Source: Virgibacillus ndiopensis | Lineage (GTDB): Bacteria > Bacillota > Bacilli > Bacillales > Amphibacillaceae | DNA length: 64,000 nt | Direction: 5' to 3' | Assembly (NCBI RefSeq): GCF_900187325.1 | Contig: NZ_FZMZ01000004.1 | Span: 434,001-498,000, forward strand | Shown: piece after piece, positions 1-8,159 of the stretch | Layout of the letters: each line of letters begins with the position of its first letter | How positions within the stretch are numbered: position 1 is the stretch's first letter | The notes under the pieces: model-generated | What the model was told of the DNA's origin: nothing | The model's database searches: none | Seen by the model: only the letters and a program-made list of their open reading frames with translations | Made by a program: the position numbers and the translations under genes

Positions 1-340
1 ATTCATCTTGTTCTAATAAAATATCCTCTTTTATTTGTCCGAACCTCTTCTTAGACGGTATATTTGTCTCTCTTAGTTTAGATAACTGAAAACTGTATAG
101 ATCTCTTCTTTGGTCGTATTGATAGGAATCTTTCTCAACTTCTGAGTATTCCGTTCCTATATCAACAGTTGTTTCAAAGTCATCCTTATGAATCATTAAA
201 TGATCAAGAAAAACTGACATATCCCAAACATTAGCTTGAAACTCCCCTTCATCTTCTTCATTTAAATCCTGCCTAATTACATATTCCGCCGGCACTAGAT
301 TAACCTCAAAATAATTAAACCGTATATATTTTCTTACCAT
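1..340 (-). CDS. Uncharacterised prophage accessory protein (C-terminus beyond window)
   Basis: Open frame of 113 codons running off the left edge; it starts MVRKYIRFNYFEV with a GGGGGA ribosome site 8 bases upstream. The visible part is acidic and mixed alpha/beta-like, with no signal peptide or membrane segment. I do not recognise the family. It lies beyond the amidase, where Gram-positive prophages carry accessory genes, and has its own SigH-like promoter, so it is probably expressed in the lysogen rather than with the lysis genes. Confidence 0.7.
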   Translation of the reverse strand, partial: MVRKYIRFNYFEVNLVPAEYVIRQDLNEEDEGEFQANVWDMSVFLDHLMIHKDDFETTVDIGTEYSEVEKDSYQYDQRRDLYSFQLSKLRETNIPSKKRFGQIKEDILLEQDE

Positions 341-364
341 AAGAAATTCCCCCTTTTTTTGTCA

Positions 365-394
365 ATATTCTAGACAAAATGTGGAAAATCCTTC
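365..394 (-). promoter_or_regulatory. SigH-type promoter of the left-edge gene
   Basis: On the minus strand GAAGGATTT (386-394) and CTAGAATAT (365-373) are separated by 12 bp. This matches the SigH consensus RnAGGAwWW-N11/12-RnnGAATww except for the first base of the -10. It sits 25 bases before the start codon. Five other prophage genes have the same arrangement. Confidence 0.55.
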
Positions 395-460
395 TTTTTT
401 ACTACTTTTTATTTCTTTTATTATATAACAGGAACAAACGTTCCGTAAAGAATTATTTTA

Positions 461-486
461 CCCCTCTCAAACGAGAAGGGCTTTTT
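461..486. terminator. Terminator-like hairpin after the amidase gene
   Basis: CCCCTCTC/GAGAAGGG stem with a four-base loop just after the amidase stop. The T-run is better on the plus strand (CTTTTTG) than on the minus strand (TAAAAT), so it may work in both directions. Confidence 0.5.
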
Positions 487-488
487 GC

Positions 489-1364
489 TTACAAATTACC
501 TTCATTCAATCGCCTTTGAAATTCTTTTACAACTTCACTAGGAAAGCTCACTCGCTTGTCAACTATTAGCATTTTCCATCGCTCTTGCATATATTCAATA
601 AGCCTAGATGGATCAGTAAGGATTCTATCAACTGGCGTTTTCGCCCATATCTGCATAGCTTCGATTAGATCACTACCGCCTTCACCAAACTCTACAGATG
701 GAATGTTCTTTGTACTGAAGTTTACAGGTTGTCCACTTATTTCACCATCTACTTTTGTACCAAAGTGCTTTTGTGCCTTTCTTGTAGTTTTCGGTCCCCA
801 TTTGCCATCGATTATTAGATCGTCATCATCGTTTTCAATTTCGTGTGATTTCACTTGTTCGTTGCGATCGACAACCTGCTGCTCGTCTTCTTTAATCCCA
901 TCAATAAACGTACTCCACACATTCAATAATAAATGCGGGCAATTCTTACCGCTCCAATGTTTATGCGGTACAACATTATCAATACAAATGCTATGCTCTT
1001 TCATTAATTTGCGAACAAGCCATTGAGCATTAGCAACTGCCTTTTGAAAATCACCGTTTGCATTTTCACATATTTCAATTCCAATCGATTTACGATTACC
1101 TGGTCCGTTCTCACCATCACCTGCATGCCAACCAGCTTCATCAATTGGTAAATGTTGATATATCACTTCATCATCTACTGTGAAGTGCCATGATGTATAC
1201 CTACCACTTGCACCATTCAATAAATAACGCGAATGCATTTCCGCATCCGCGCCTTTTGAATCGTTAGCAGTATTATGAATTGTAATAAACTGTGGATTCA
1301 TATAAAAGCCTGGTCGTTGTCTAATCTGTGATTCTGGTATAAAACGTTTAATGATTTTAACCAT
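489..1364 (-). CDS. Endolysin, N-acetylmuramoyl-L-alanine amidase
   Basis: 291 aa. An N-terminal amidase_2/PGRP-type domain (about residues 20-150) cleaves the lactoyl-amide bond of peptidoglycan at lysis. Likely zinc ligands are H30 (TIHNTAN), H134 (VPHKHWSGKNCP) and the Cys at 142; E98 lies in the GIEICEN strand. The C-terminal ~110 residues (from IIDGKWGPKTTRKAQ) resemble the wall-binding repeats of Bacillus phage lysins. The start codon overlaps the holin stop (TAATG), so the two are translationally coupled. There is no signal peptide, so export depends on the holin. Confidence 0.92.
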   Translation of the reverse strand: MVKIIKRFIPESQIRQRPGFYMNPQFITIHNTANDSKGADAEMHSRYLLNGASGRYTSWHFTVDDEVIYQHLPIDEAGWHAGDGENGPGNRKSIGIEICENANGDFQKAVANAQWLVRKLMKEHSICIDNVVPHKHWSGKNCPHLLLNVWSTFIDGIKEDEQQVVDRNEQVKSHEIENDDDDLIIDGKWGPKTTRKAQKHFGTKVDGEISGQPVNFSTKNIPSVEFGEGGSDLIEAMQIWAKTPVDRILTDPSRLIEYMQERWKMLIVDKRVSFPSEVVKEFQRRLNEGNL

Positions 1365-1630
1365 TACGCAACATCCTTTCTCGGCTTATGATAGGTCCTA
1401 GCCTGTTTGCTATCACTAGTTCCTGCTACAGTTGGGTCATTAACCACACCTAAAATAACTAAAACCGCAAACACCGCATTAATAAAATTAATAGCTTCCT
1501 GTTTAAATACTTCTGTTGCAAAGTCAATACCAAACCACCCTGCTACGATTTGCGCCACTAATAGCAAAGCAGGGATAATTGTTAACCAAAATGTTTTATT
1601 TTTTAGTCGTACTTTCCAGTTGATTTTCAT
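1364..1630 (-). CDS. Holin, phi-LC3 family
   Basis: 88 aa beginning MKINWKVRLKNKTFW, the hallmark of the phi-LC3/phage_holin_1 family. Two hydrophobic segments (about 15-33 and 47-64) are followed by a short basic tail. It would permeabilise the membrane at the end of the lytic cycle and release the amidase encoded directly downstream with a one-base overlap. An AGGAGG-like site lies 8 bases before the ATG. Confidence 0.9.
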   Translation of the reverse strand: MKINWKVRLKNKTFWLTIIPALLLVAQIVAGWFGIDFATEVFKQEAINFINAVFAVLVILGVVNDPTVAGTSDSKQARTYHKPRKDVA

Positions 1631-1645
1631 ACTTTCTTCCTCCTT

Positions 1646-1675
1646 GTAGGAATTTTCTCCCTTCCTGTCGAATAT
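1646..1675 (+). promoter_or_regulatory. SigH-type promoter of the 64-aa plus-strand gene
   Basis: GTAGGAATT (1646-1654), a 12-bp spacer and GTCGAATAT (1667-1675) match the SigH consensus at every specified base. The predicted transcription start would lie near 1682, just before the ribosome site of the gene at 1702. Confidence 0.7.
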
Positions 1676-1701
1676 TGGTAGTTGGAAGGGAGGTAAATAT
1701 A

Positions 1702-1896
1702 ATGTTACGTATTAAATTTAGTGATACCGTTCGTCAAGTTTTGGAAAAACACGGTATCAAAGATGAAAAATTAGAGTCTGCTCTAACAGACTTATTTAAT
1801 GGTTTTGAAAGACGTTTACTTTCTACTGATTTCGTAGAAGAATTCACAGAACAACAAGAGTTCCTAAGAAACAGAAGAAACCAATTTAGGGGATGA
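1702..1896 (+). CDS. Small accessory protein, opposite strand to the lysis genes
   Basis: 64 aa (MLRIKFSDTVRQVLEKHGI...). The ATG at 1702 is preferred over an upstream TTG because GGAAGGGAGGT precedes it at the right distance and the SigH-like promoter ends at 1675. It is predicted soluble, helical and charged; family not recognised. It is transcribed against the lysis cassette and converges on the gene ending at 1899, which is typical of a moron inserted between late genes. Confidence 0.65.
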   Translation: MLRIKFSDTVRQVLEKHGIKDEKLESALTDLFNGFERRLLSTDFVEEFTEQQEFLRNRRNQFRG

Positions 1897-1898
1897 TA

Positions 1899-2078
1899 CT
1901 ATCCCACTTTAAAAACCTTTCCGTGAGATGAAAATTCTAATATCTCACATTTGAATATGAGTAATTCAAGTCGCTCTTCTACCGATTGGGTGGCTTGAAT
2001 TTCTTCATTAATAGCCATAAGTATAGAACCTGTTGACCACTCTTCTGTGATTTCACGTAATTTCTCTGCTTTACCCAT
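1899..2078 (-). CDS. Small phage protein of unknown function
   Basis: 59 aa, acidic and helical (MGKAEKLREITEEWSTGS...). The ATG at 2078 is chosen because it overlaps the stop of the preceding 56-aa gene (TAATG) and has AAAGGAG upstream; a GTG at 2090 would leave no spacing from that site. It lies between XhlA and the holin. Family not recognised. Confidence 0.6.
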   Translation of the reverse strand: MGKAEKLREITEEWSTGSILMAINEEIQATQSVEERLELLIFKCEILEFSSHGKVFKVG

Positions 2079-2248
2079 TATTGAAAACACTCCTTTCGTT
2101 GTTTATTACGTTCAATATTACTTGCTACAACTTTTCCGACTTTTTTACCATCTAGTAATACCTGAAGGTTGCGTCTAGGTACATCAACTTTCCTTTCCAA
2201 TTCAGTTACACGTTGTTCTAAACGCTTATTTTGTTTACTTTTAAACAT
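2078..2248 (-). CDS. Small coiled-coil phage protein
   Basis: 56 aa (MFKSKQNKRLEQRVTELERK...) with AGGAGG 8 bases before the ATG. The N-terminal half is a heptad-like basic/acidic helix; the C-terminal half contains LLDGKKVGKVVASNIERNK. It is translationally coupled to the next gene by TAATG. It occupies the position of small helper ORFs between tail and lysis genes. Function unknown. Confidence 0.6.
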   Translation of the reverse strand: MFKSKQNKRLEQRVTELERKVDVPRRNLQVLLDGKKVGKVVASNIERNKQRKECFQ

Positions 2249-2260
2249 GTAAATAACCTC

Positions 2261-2605
2261 CTAATTAATAGTTGTAAAAATGGTATATAAAAAGACGACA
2301 ATCGAAATTACGACTGCCGTCCAACTTGGTAAAGTTTTTTTCCAATTATCTTTTTCTGCAATAATACGTTGTACATCTTCTTTGCTAGCTTTAGTACTGA
2401 CCTTTTCCTGAATTCGATCAATATCCTTTTCATTTTCAAGTGACCGTCTATCAGCGCTATTTGCCGTGTCATAAGCCTGATCTACTTTTGGCTTCATATC
2501 AAGCAAACTATCAAGCTTTCCGTTTTGATCTGCAAGCGAGACCTTAACCTCCATAAGTATAGTCATGAATTCCTTCATGTCCTCCACTTCCTTGTTGTCA
2601 GTCAT
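2261..2605 (-). CDS. xhlA: XhlA-like haemolysin/lysis-associated membrane protein
   Basis: 114 aa. A long acidic coiled-coil (about 10-85) is followed by a single C-terminal transmembrane segment (TAVVISIVVFLYTIF). This is the layout of the XhlA family that, in PBSX, works with the holin and amidase in host lysis. It stands upstream of holin and amidase in the same direction. The start has a GGGGGG-rich ribosome site 5-6 bases upstream. Confidence 0.8.
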   Translation of the reverse strand: MTDNKEVEDMKEFMTILMEVKVSLADQNGKLDSLLDMKPKVDQAYDTANSADRRSLENEKDIDRIQEKVSTKASKEDVQRIIAEKDNWKKTLPSWTAVVISIVVFLYTIFTTIN

Positions 2606-2642
2606 TTCAGACCCCCCCTACATTTGCGACTTAAATTCATCA

Positions 2643-2679
2643 GAAAAAAACCACTCCTAAAAATGGAATGGCTTTTTTA
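2643..2679 (-). terminator. Rho-independent terminator of the HEPN gene
   Basis: Minus-strand CCATTCC/GGAGTGG stem (2651-2671) with a seven-base loop, followed by seven T. It overlaps the end of the gene at 2677-3402 and separates it from XhlA. Confidence 0.75.
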
Positions 2680-3402
2680 CATTGATTTAGTTAAAGTAAT
2701 TTCTTTTTTCATAAATTTAAATTTTTCATCAAAGTTTTGCTTACCTCGAGCTAAATCCGTCAAAGTTGCCATTCTTGCAAAGCGTACACCGATAAACTCA
2801 TTTTCAACCTTAACATCTTTACATCGAACCTTTTCTCTTTCCAGTGCAACCTCCATGTAACTTTTAAAATACTCGTCACCTTTTATTTGCTGTAATAAGT
2901 CCTGGATATAATCGAACATTTCTTTTGTGTAGTCGTACACTTCTCTATACTTTGGTATATATCCCTTGTGTATAACATTATTTCTAAAAGATATTTGCTT
3001 ATTATCTATAATTGGTGGGTTTCGATTAAATTCATTTATATATGAAAAGTAGAAAGCCCCTAATTGACGTTCAGACATATTTTTTACTTGTTTCCACATT
3101 CTATCAACAACTGTAATATCTACTCCTCTTTTTTGCAGAAAAGTTCTAATACAGAATTCATGGAAACGTTCTACACTAGCTGAAATACTAGCTACAGATT
3201 GAATCAAATTCCCATCCATTAAAGCTAGTGCACCAATGTCAAATAAAATTTCAAACTTTTCGTCATGTGACAAAACTGTCGTGGTGTGCCCTCTGCTACA
3301 TATTAATTCATACACACCAGATTCATTAATCTCAAGTTCAATATAATTAAAATTATTTACTCCGTCTCGTGAACATATGCTACAATTTTGCATCAATTTC
3401 AT
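2677..3402 (-). CDS. HEPN-like protein with N-terminal zinc knuckle; candidate phage-defence moron
   Basis: 241 aa. C7-x2-C10 and C35-x3-H39 suggest a small zinc-binding module. The rest is helical and contains FRNNVIHKG at residues 139-147: R140-x4-H145 fits the Rx4-6H catalytic motif of HEPN ribonucleases, preceded by the ASVERFHEFCI helix typical of that fold. HEPN proteins commonly act as RNases in toxin-antitoxin and abortive-infection systems; activity here is inferred. It has its own ribosome site (GGAGGGG) and terminator, so it is an independent unit inside the late region. Confidence 0.6.
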   Translation of the reverse strand: MKLMQNCSICSRDGVNNFNYIELEINESGVYELICSRGHTTTVLSHDEKFEILFDIGALALMDGNLIQSVASISASVERFHEFCIRTFLQKRGVDITVVDRMWKQVKNMSERQLGAFYFSYINEFNRNPPIIDNKQISFRNNVIHKGYIPKYREVYDYTKEMFDYIQDLLQQIKGDEYFKSYMEVALEREKVRCKDVKVENEFIGVRFARMATLTDLARGKQNFDEKFKFMKKEITLTKSM

Positions 3403-3469
3403 TATATCCCCTCCATTTTAATATTTTAACATAGGGGGATTTTTGATATGAATATTTTATTGAAATATC

Positions 3470-3498
3470 GGAATAAAAATAACGCCTTACTTGGCGTT
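3470..3498 (-). terminator. Terminator of the 29-codon ORF
   Basis: AACGCC/GGCGTT six-base stem, six-base loop, then ATTTTTATT on the minus strand. The hairpin overlaps the stop codon of the small ORF. Confidence 0.65.
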
Positions 3499-3576
3499 TG
3501 ATTTCTTAGAATTCACTTTGTTTATTTCTAGTACATTCCCAATAGATTTCATATCTGAATGGCATTCAACCTGCAT
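3487..3576 (-). CDS. 29-aa peptide ORF with strong ribosome site
   Basis: MQVECHSDMKSIGNVLEINK plus nine residues. GGGAGGTG lies 7 bases before the ATG and a terminator begins at the stop, so it is framed as a complete small gene although very short. No family recognised; it may be an XkdX-position peptide or only a translated leader. Confidence 0.4.
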   Translation of the reverse strand: MQVECHSDMKSIGNVLEINKVNSKKSNAK

Positions 3577-3594
3577 GATTTACACCTCCCTTAT

Positions 3595-3625
3595 AATGAA
3601 AAAGAGCCCAAATACGGCTCTTTTT
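3595..3625 (-). terminator. Terminator of the 59-aa gene
   Basis: AAAGAGCC/GGCTCTTT perfect eight-base stem directly after the stop at 3628, followed by TT on the minus strand. Confidence 0.7.
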
Positions 3626-3627
3626 AA

Positions 3628-3807
3628 CTAATCGTCATAAATATTTAGGATAATAGTATACTCGACAGTTCCACTTGGGATTACCTGATGTATCTCTACA
3701 TACTTATGTTTCCCCTTCTCCTTAACATGTTTAACCATGTCATTTAGAGCTGGTCCAAGTTTTGAACCATCTAATTTAGAAGTATAAATAGATTGATACT
3801 TTTCCAT
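3628..3807 (-). CDS. Small accessory protein under a SigH-type promoter
   Basis: 59 aa (MEKYQSIYTSKLDGSKLGPA...). The C-terminal half looks like two beta strands (KYVEIHQVIPSGTVEYTIILNIYDD). A GGAAGGAAG ribosome site precedes the ATG and a terminator follows the stop, so it is a monocistronic unit between the tail genes and the lysis cassette. Family not recognised. Confidence 0.6.
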   Translation of the reverse strand: MEKYQSIYTSKLDGSKLGPALNDMVKHVKEKGKHKYVEIHQVIPSGTVEYTIILNIYDD

Positions 3808-3831
3808 AATTATAGCTTCCTTCCGTCTACT

Positions 3832-3860
3832 TATTTCGACAAAAATGAGGATTATCCTTT
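3832..3860 (-). promoter_or_regulatory. SigH-type promoter of the 59-aa gene
   Basis: AAAGGATAA (3852-3860), an 11-bp spacer and GTCGAAATA (3832-3840) on the minus strand. One -10 base differs from consensus (GAAA for GAAT). The sequence also contains TTGTCGAA, a Spo0A-box-like octamer. Confidence 0.5.
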
Positions 3861-4032
3861 ATTCAGCGTCTTTATCACCTTCATATTTAGCTAGCTTCTG
3901 CTCCAATTCCTCAGCATATCTTACAATCGCATTTTTAGCTGCCACCTCGTTGGCTAGTTGAATTTTTAAACCTGCGATATCATTTGCTAGTATATTCTGT
4001 ACCTCTTTTGCATCATATTTAATTTGTTTCAC
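3859..4032 (-). CDS. Small coiled-coil protein downstream of the tail spike gene
   Basis: 57 aa, GTG start at 4032 with GGAGGTG seven bases upstream. Sequence MKQIKYDAKEVQNILANDIA continues into a charged amphipathic helix, likely a coiled coil. It follows the Tal gene closely and could be a baseplate or fibre helper. Family not recognised. Confidence 0.55.
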   Translation of the reverse strand: MKQIKYDAKEVQNILANDIAGLKIQLANEVAAKNAIVRYAEELEQKLAKYEGDKDAE

Positions 4033-4046
4033 AATGTCTCACCTCC

Positions 4047-6701
4047 TTAATTACCCATATCCATCCAGTACGTATTTTCATAGCCGATACGTTCACCAAA
4101 TATCATAAAGTCACATGTGCAATCAGATTCACTTGTAACAAAGAATCTATCTTTCTCTTTACGTATCTTGACAGGTTGATTCGGAAATACTGCATATTTC
4201 GTAATTGCTTTTGCAAAGTTTGTATCCATTAATATTTCTTTTTCGATAGTTGCAATTAAGTTAATACCAGCAATCATTGTTGATAGAAGTACCTGGGGAC
4301 TATCTATTGGAGACATACCCAGTACTTTGTTATCAATCTCAATCGATCCACCGGACTTTGTACCATCACCGAAGAATGCATGTCTTTGGGTTCCGCCAAT
4401 ATAGAAAAAGATATTCCCTAGAGAATTCTGCATGATATAGTTATCATTGCTCTGTAGCCACCTTGAACTACCCCCACTCGAATCAATGGCTGCATTTCCA
4501 GATAGTGCAATACGTTTATCCACTACTATTTCGGTAGTATTATATAAGCCAAGATACAATTTACCTCCAACCGCATTTACAGACACATTGCCGTTTGCAT
4601 GATCAGCAACCATGCGATTTGAAGTATTGTATTTACTGTATACATTTCGAACAATGACATCTTCACCAACCATTTTTGCCCCACCATCAATACGGATCTC
4701 TCCACCATTCGAGGCAATATTTTTCGCTTTAAAGTTGGTATATGCTGTATCATCGGTATTTCTTACTTGAATTTCATCAATAGCAGAATGAAATTTTAGC
4801 ATCGATTTACCACCATAGACCTGATAAGTATCAGAACCTAATGGAGTGAATCCAAATGAACCCTTGATACCTAGATACTTTAGACCGTTTGCAGCAAGCG
4901 ATAATTCATATTGCTTATTGCCTTCGAGTGAGTAGTCTAAATAAATACCATTTACGGCATATTTAGCTGTTAGGCTTGATGAATAATCATATGCATAGTC
5001 CGTAAAGAAATCAGAACGCATAGATAGATTCATTTCACTATCTTCTATCCACATGTCGGAAAAGTCTTTACGTATCGTATTACCATCAATGGGTCTCTCT
5101 GATTCAATCGAACTTTCAAATCGTGATCCTAAAATAGTTGCTGCTTCAATATCCCCACTAAAATAACCATTTTCAGCGTGAAAGTTTCCAAGTAGATCCA
5201 TCCAGTTAACCGGTGTACCTTCTGCATCATATTGAACAAAACCGTTTACACCATCCCATTCAATGCGCGCACCACTTTCAGCGGTTCGTAAAGGTATAGC
5301 TCCAACATCAATAACACCTTCTGTTAACCTGGATGCATTTTTGCTTACTTGATCTGTATAGTAAGTAGAATCATCATAAATCGCTTGGTTTTGTGAGTCT
5401 ATTGTATCTGAGTCATACGTGCCAACCTCGCTCGCTATAGTCGGAGTCATTTTCACCCAGGTATTAGCGTTGTTAACTTTCGCTACGTATGGTGTTTGTG
5501 TTGTATCCACCCATGTTACATCAGTATCATTAGGTGCAACGGTGGAAATTATTTTTTTAGGCTCAGCATATGTCTGCAATTCATTCAGGCTTACTTTATT
5601 CCTAACTTGTTTCTGCAGTGATTTCCAGATCGCTTTGACTTCATCTTCGGTGTACTCGATGTAATCGCCAAGAATTACACGTTTCTGTGACTTGTCACTT
5701 AATGATCTACCTTGGTTATGCACTCTAGCTTCTAAATAAAGGGGCGGGTTAAATTTCGTCTCTTTAATTTTAATCGTGTCACCAAATCGAATTTTCTTGT
5801 TTTCCATACCTGGTACGTGTTCAAGATCAGCGATGTCGCTCTCATATTCCATAATAGCTTTAACGCGTTTATCTAATTCATTTTGTGTTAACTCTCGTAA
5901 TCTTTCTTCGGTTATTTCTTCGTCCGTAATGGTAGGCTCGTATTTATCTACTAGATGATTACCATCTTCACCCCAGCGAGCAAGTGCATCTTTATCTTCA
6001 ACAAACACTTCTAATCTAGTTCCATCTTCTCTAACAGGACCAAGTCCAACTAATGCGGTGACGATGTTATCTGTATCTTGAATACGTTTTATACCTAGTA
6101 AATCTTTCCCAAACGTCACATGTCGACCTCTCCAAGTACCAACTCGTTCTAATAAATCAACATATCTTCTGACAACTTTATTTCCATCAACCTCTACGCG
6201 GAAATGTAATTCTAGATCAAACTCACTTGCAATTTTCTTTAGCAAGGAAAACGGATTGGTATGTTCTTCAACTTGAATGGTTCGTACACCATTGTAAATA
6301 ATCGTACCTGGTTCCCATTTAGTGCCTGATAAAGCCGTGCCAGCCGCTTGTGATACAGTCTGACCATTCAGCGTTTGAGGACTTATTACTTTTGCTTTAA
6401 TTAAATCAATATAGGATGCTGAAGAATTAACATCAGTTAATAGTACACCATTTGGATCCCTGTAATCGATTGGACGTGTAATAATGAATTCAATATATTT
6501 CCCGTCTTCATCTGGAATGATGACTTTGTTACGCCCTTCCAAATACCTTGAATACTTTTTATCGGCGAATGTGGTGAAGTCAAATGTTTCCAGATAATCC
6601 TTTAACGATTTTTCGTGCCAATCATTCCAAAACTGACCAAAAGGGATTCGTGTAAGTACATTATCTGATTTGTTCGTAATAATAATTTTTGGTTTCGACA
6701 T
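4047..6701 (-). CDS. Tail-associated lysin/endopeptidase (Tal), prophage tail protein
   Basis: 884 aa. The N-terminal ~380 residues match the prophage_tail (gp44-like) hub domain of siphovirus Tal proteins: GVLLTDVNSSASYIDLIKAK, then the NPFSLLKKIASEFDLELHF and GKDLLGIKRIQDTDNIVTAL blocks. The C-terminal half is beta-rich and repetitive, as in receptor-binding or spike regions. It follows Dit with 12 bases between them and has AGGAGGTG upstream. It would form the distal hub/tip that contacts the cell wall. No peptidase motif is obvious, so enzymatic activity is unproven. Confidence 0.85.
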   Translation of the reverse strand: MSKPKIIITNKSDNVLTRIPFGQFWNDWHEKSLKDYLETFDFTTFADKKYSRYLEGRNKVIIPDEDGKYIEFIITRPIDYRDPNGVLLTDVNSSASYIDLIKAKVISPQTLNGQTVSQAAGTALSGTKWEPGTIIYNGVRTIQVEEHTNPFSLLKKIASEFDLELHFRVEVDGNKVVRRYVDLLERVGTWRGRHVTFGKDLLGIKRIQDTDNIVTALVGLGPVREDGTRLEVFVEDKDALARWGEDGNHLVDKYEPTITDEEITEERLRELTQNELDKRVKAIMEYESDIADLEHVPGMENKKIRFGDTIKIKETKFNPPLYLEARVHNQGRSLSDKSQKRVILGDYIEYTEDEVKAIWKSLQKQVRNKVSLNELQTYAEPKKIISTVAPNDTDVTWVDTTQTPYVAKVNNANTWVKMTPTIASEVGTYDSDTIDSQNQAIYDDSTYYTDQVSKNASRLTEGVIDVGAIPLRTAESGARIEWDGVNGFVQYDAEGTPVNWMDLLGNFHAENGYFSGDIEAATILGSRFESSIESERPIDGNTIRKDFSDMWIEDSEMNLSMRSDFFTDYAYDYSSSLTAKYAVNGIYLDYSLEGNKQYELSLAANGLKYLGIKGSFGFTPLGSDTYQVYGGKSMLKFHSAIDEIQVRNTDDTAYTNFKAKNIASNGGEIRIDGGAKMVGEDVIVRNVYSKYNTSNRMVADHANGNVSVNAVGGKLYLGLYNTTEIVVDKRIALSGNAAIDSSGGSSRWLQSNDNYIMQNSLGNIFFYIGGTQRHAFFGDGTKSGGSIEIDNKVLGMSPIDSPQVLLSTMIAGINLIATIEKEILMDTNFAKAITKYAVFPNQPVKIRKEKDRFFVTSESDCTCDFMIFGERIGYENTYWMDMGN

Positions 6702-6713
6702 CTAGTTCACCTC

Positions 6714-8159
6714 CTACTTGTAAGGCGGACGATAGCGTAAACTCGAATTAAATTGATCACTAGGTAAAGAAACTAATTGGTTAGGTCCTGGTTGCAATTT
6801 AAAAAAGTCAGTGCCAAAATCCACTTGATCTGTTATATCTTCACCATTACGCAATACTTCCTCTTTTTTAGTGTCGATCGTTAATATGTCTTCTGGCTCG
6901 GCTATATAAGGTATGGCACCGGGTTGTTGATTTATCTTAAATACACTCAAGGAATAAATACCACCAGCGATAGGTTGATTTGTACCGAATTGCCCCATGT
7001 GAACAACCACTTGAGCAACGTTTAAAGAATATAAACCTTCTGCATCTCTCCATTCAGATGCACGTCTTGTATGGTGTATTCCTGTTGAAGTATCAACCAT
7101 GGCAAAGTAAACACGCCATTTAGTACCTTCTCGTTCAATTCGTAAAATTCCGTTGAAATTGTTCCAGTTACCGTCAATGTCGCCTGGTTCGTTTATAAGA
7201 TAATGATTATCATCCACATTGCCAGCTCTAGCCTCACCCCAACCTAAAGCTCGTCCAGCTCTTGTGTCTTTCGTTGCTACTTTTGCCACTTGATTTCCGT
7301 TTACATCTAATAGATACAATTCAAGACGGCCAACTTGAGTCGCCCCGGCATTAAACATTGCGATAAAGGCTTCCAATCGGAAATCAGTTAACACTTCCGG
7401 TAATGAATGTTTTTTAGCTGGTCCGTGCCAAGATGAACCCGTTCCGTAATTTGCTGCTTGAAATCGTGTTCCATTCGTTTCCATAGTGCCTGCAACTGTA
7501 CCATCTATTTCACCACTTAAAGCATCTGTCCACCCATTCAAACTAGTTGCATCTGAATATAAAATACGCTCGTACTTTCTGAACGTGCTGCCTGTTACAA
7601 CATCAACTGGTTTTCCAATTAGAATGTATTCGTTGTTCTGATTCTGAATCATGGCAAAGGTAATAGGTGCCAGTACTTCTAATGTAATTATTGAATTGGC
7701 TTCTGCGGTACCGATATTTTCGATGTCTAGAACACCGTTAGTTGGGAAAGTGTATGGTATTTCTTGGCCATAATTATACGGATCCGCACACAAAAATTGA
7801 ATCGTACCTTTTCGTTGATCAACAAACTTCTCAAAATCATTCATACTACCTTGGACTTTAGCATAATAAATTCGCCCTGGGTCATCATCAAATTGTAATT
7901 CTACTGGTTCATCAGTAATCAACCATCTTTTTAATTCGTCTAGGATTTGTTGAGCATGATCATCATCTTTAACAACGAATCCAATAGGTTGATTAATATA
8001 AAGTACATCTGTATCACTAGAAATAATGTGTGCCCCTGGCATTCCAGGAACGTGCAACAAATTATTATTAATAGGAGCGAAAGGAGATTTACTTCGCCCA
8101 CTTAACAAATATAACCAGTTTTTTCGAATTCCATTAAAGGTTAGTGATTTATGTGGCAA
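6714..8159 (-). CDS. Distal tail protein Dit (sipho_tail family)
   Basis: 481 aa, starting at a TTG with GAAGGAGG upstream inside the end of the tape-measure gene. The first ~135 residues (SLTFNGIRKNWLYLLSGRSK, then a QFLCADPYNYG strand) match the sipho_tail/Dit ring domain. The remainder is a long insertion with a lectin/LamG-like region (about 190-400), making this a large evolved Dit that may bind surface carbohydrate. Dit hexamers join the tail tube to Tal, encoded next. Confidence 0.85.
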   Translation of the reverse strand: MPHKSLTFNGIRKNWLYLLSGRSKSPFAPINNNLLHVPGMPGAHIISSDTDVLYINQPIGFVVKDDDHAQQILDELKRWLITDEPVELQFDDDPGRIYYAKVQGSMNDFEKFVDQRKGTIQFLCADPYNYGQEIPYTFPTNGVLDIENIGTAEANSIITLEVLAPITFAMIQNQNNEYILIGKPVDVVTGSTFRKYERILYSDATSLNGWTDALSGEIDGTVAGTMETNGTRFQAANYGTGSSWHGPAKKHSLPEVLTDFRLEAFIAMFNAGATQVGRLELYLLDVNGNQVAKVATKDTRAGRALGWGEARAGNVDDNHYLINEPGDIDGNWNNFNGILRIEREGTKWRVYFAMVDTSTGIHHTRRASEWRDAEGLYSLNVAQVVVHMGQFGTNQPIAGGIYSLSVFKINQQPGAIPYIAEPEDILTIDTKKEEVLRNGEDITDQVDFGTDFFKLQPGPNQLVSLPSDQFNSSLRYRPPYK

